Below, piece by piece: positions 5,224 to 5,547 of a stretch of DNA of 5,547 bases. A model generated the notes under the pieces. It did no database searches. It was not told where the DNA came from and saw nothing but the letters and a program-made list of their open reading frames with translations. This DNA is from Candidatus Sabulitectum sp. (GTDB lineage: Bacteria; Fermentibacterota; Fermentibacteria; Fermentibacterales; JCC-6), in assembly GCA_023136985.1 (NCBI GenBank), contig JAGLQD010000314.1, positions 1-5,547 of the forward strand, read 5' to 3'. A program made the position numbers and the translations under genes. The stretch's first letter is position 1; the number at the start of each line of letters is the position of its first letter.

Positions 5224-5282
5224 ATTGTAACATACCCTTATTACCACCATCAGTTGTACATAACATACCCGTGTTATGTACA
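5224..5282 (-). promoter_or_regulatory. ATPase promoter region with a long inverted repeat and a repeated half-site
   Basis: TGTACATAACA (5255-5265) and TGTTATGTACA (5272-5282) are exact 11-bp reverse complements separated by TACCCG. The 10-mer TAACATACCC inside and after the left arm (5261-5270) recurs at 5228-5237, so there are three TAACAT-type half-sites, one inverted. On the minus strand TACAAT (5229-5224) is a plausible -10 box, with TGATGG (5252-5247) a weak -35 17 bp away. The palindrome would sit just upstream of the -35 and the extra half-site would overlap the -10. This arrangement fits a dimeric regulator with a second, weaker site. The regulator is not identified. Confidence 0.55.
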
Positions 5283-5547
5283 CTATGCAATATCGAAGTT
5301 TCGAATCCTGCTGGATATTGATCTTTCTTCCCATAATTCAGAAACAGCAGAGGCAAAACCGCAACATCAATTTAGTTATATTTAACGAAGGCAGGTTTGC
5401 TGATTTGTAGCTTTTCTTTCTCCTTATTACCGGAATGTGAGTTTTACATATTTTGCCTGTCAATACCCGTTCAGATTCGAGCAGAAACACTTTACAGATA
5501 GGAGATTATCATATTAACACGAAAATCTAATATAGTTATAATTCTAT
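5283..5547. other. Intergenic stretch without a convincing gene
   Basis: Both strands are broken by stops or lack start codons with ribosome sites. On the minus strand a TTGACA (5463-5458) has only a weak -10 partner (TCACAT, 17 bp on), about 260 bp from the ATPase start. It could be a distal promoter. On the plus strand TTTACA (5491-5496) and an AGGAG (5499-5503) are not followed by an ATG, GTG or TTG at usable distance. The last 30 bases are very AT-rich, as expected before a gene lying outside the window. A small TCGAA-GT-TTCGA inverted repeat lies near 5292-5303. Confidence 0.5.

Noticed and set aside
5199..5333. Minus-strand open frame from an ATG at about 5333 running through the ATPase leader
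   Set aside because: It has no clear ribosome site, crosses the palindrome and continues in the wrong frame into the ATPase gene. The translation is not protein-like.
1..5547. CRISPR array, tRNA, rRNA or transposase
   Set aside because: There are no regularly spaced repeats, no cloverleaf-like or rRNA-like stretch, and no transposase motifs in any frame.

Overview
The window looks like an accessory stretch of a free-living bacterial chromosome with moderate to slightly AT-rich composition. It carries short toxin-antitoxin genes, AAA-type ATPases of the DUF4143 kind, secreted or lipid-anchored beta-propeller proteins and several decayed genes. This mix is typical of environmental, often anaerobic, bacteria known mainly from metagenomes. 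The lipobox in the propeller gene and the canonical Shine-Dalgarno sequences indicate a bacterium, but I cannot name the phylum from the sequence.

Layout. Positions 1-549 (+) hold the 3' end of an SLC12-type cation-chloride cotransporter / amino-acid-permease-like transporter. Everything else that is recognisable reads on the minus strand. Following that strand from right to left: 5547-5199 is a leader without a convincing gene, but with a strong palindrome and a repeated half-site. 5198-3816 is an intact AAA_14/DUF4143 ATPase. 3752-3516 is a small AF2212-like antitoxin with no visible toxin. 3473-2373 is an intact beta-propeller lipoprotein. 2372-2172 is intergenic and holds two hairpins, one with a T-tract on the plus strand. 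2171-1812 is the 5' remnant of a second, different DUF4143-type ATPase, with an in-frame TGA and no 3' part. 1724-1070 is a complete RHH antitoxin / PIN-domain toxin pair with its own promoter. 1028-558 is the 3' remnant of a second beta-propeller gene, convergent with the transporter.

How the parts relate. The RHH/PIN pair sits exactly between a gene that lost its 3' end and one that lost its 5' end, so it marks an insertion or deletion junction. Its -35 box overlaps the last in-frame stop of the ATPase remnant. The minus strand also shows the same order of gene classes twice: ATPase, antitoxin, propeller (intact), then ATPase, antitoxin plus toxin, propeller (ATPase and propeller broken). 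The members are not close copies, so this may be chance, but it is the most notable large-scale pattern. I see no sign of a wholly new biochemical system. The most unusual points are the junction at the TA module, the orphan antitoxin, and the palindromes next to the ATPase and TA promoters.
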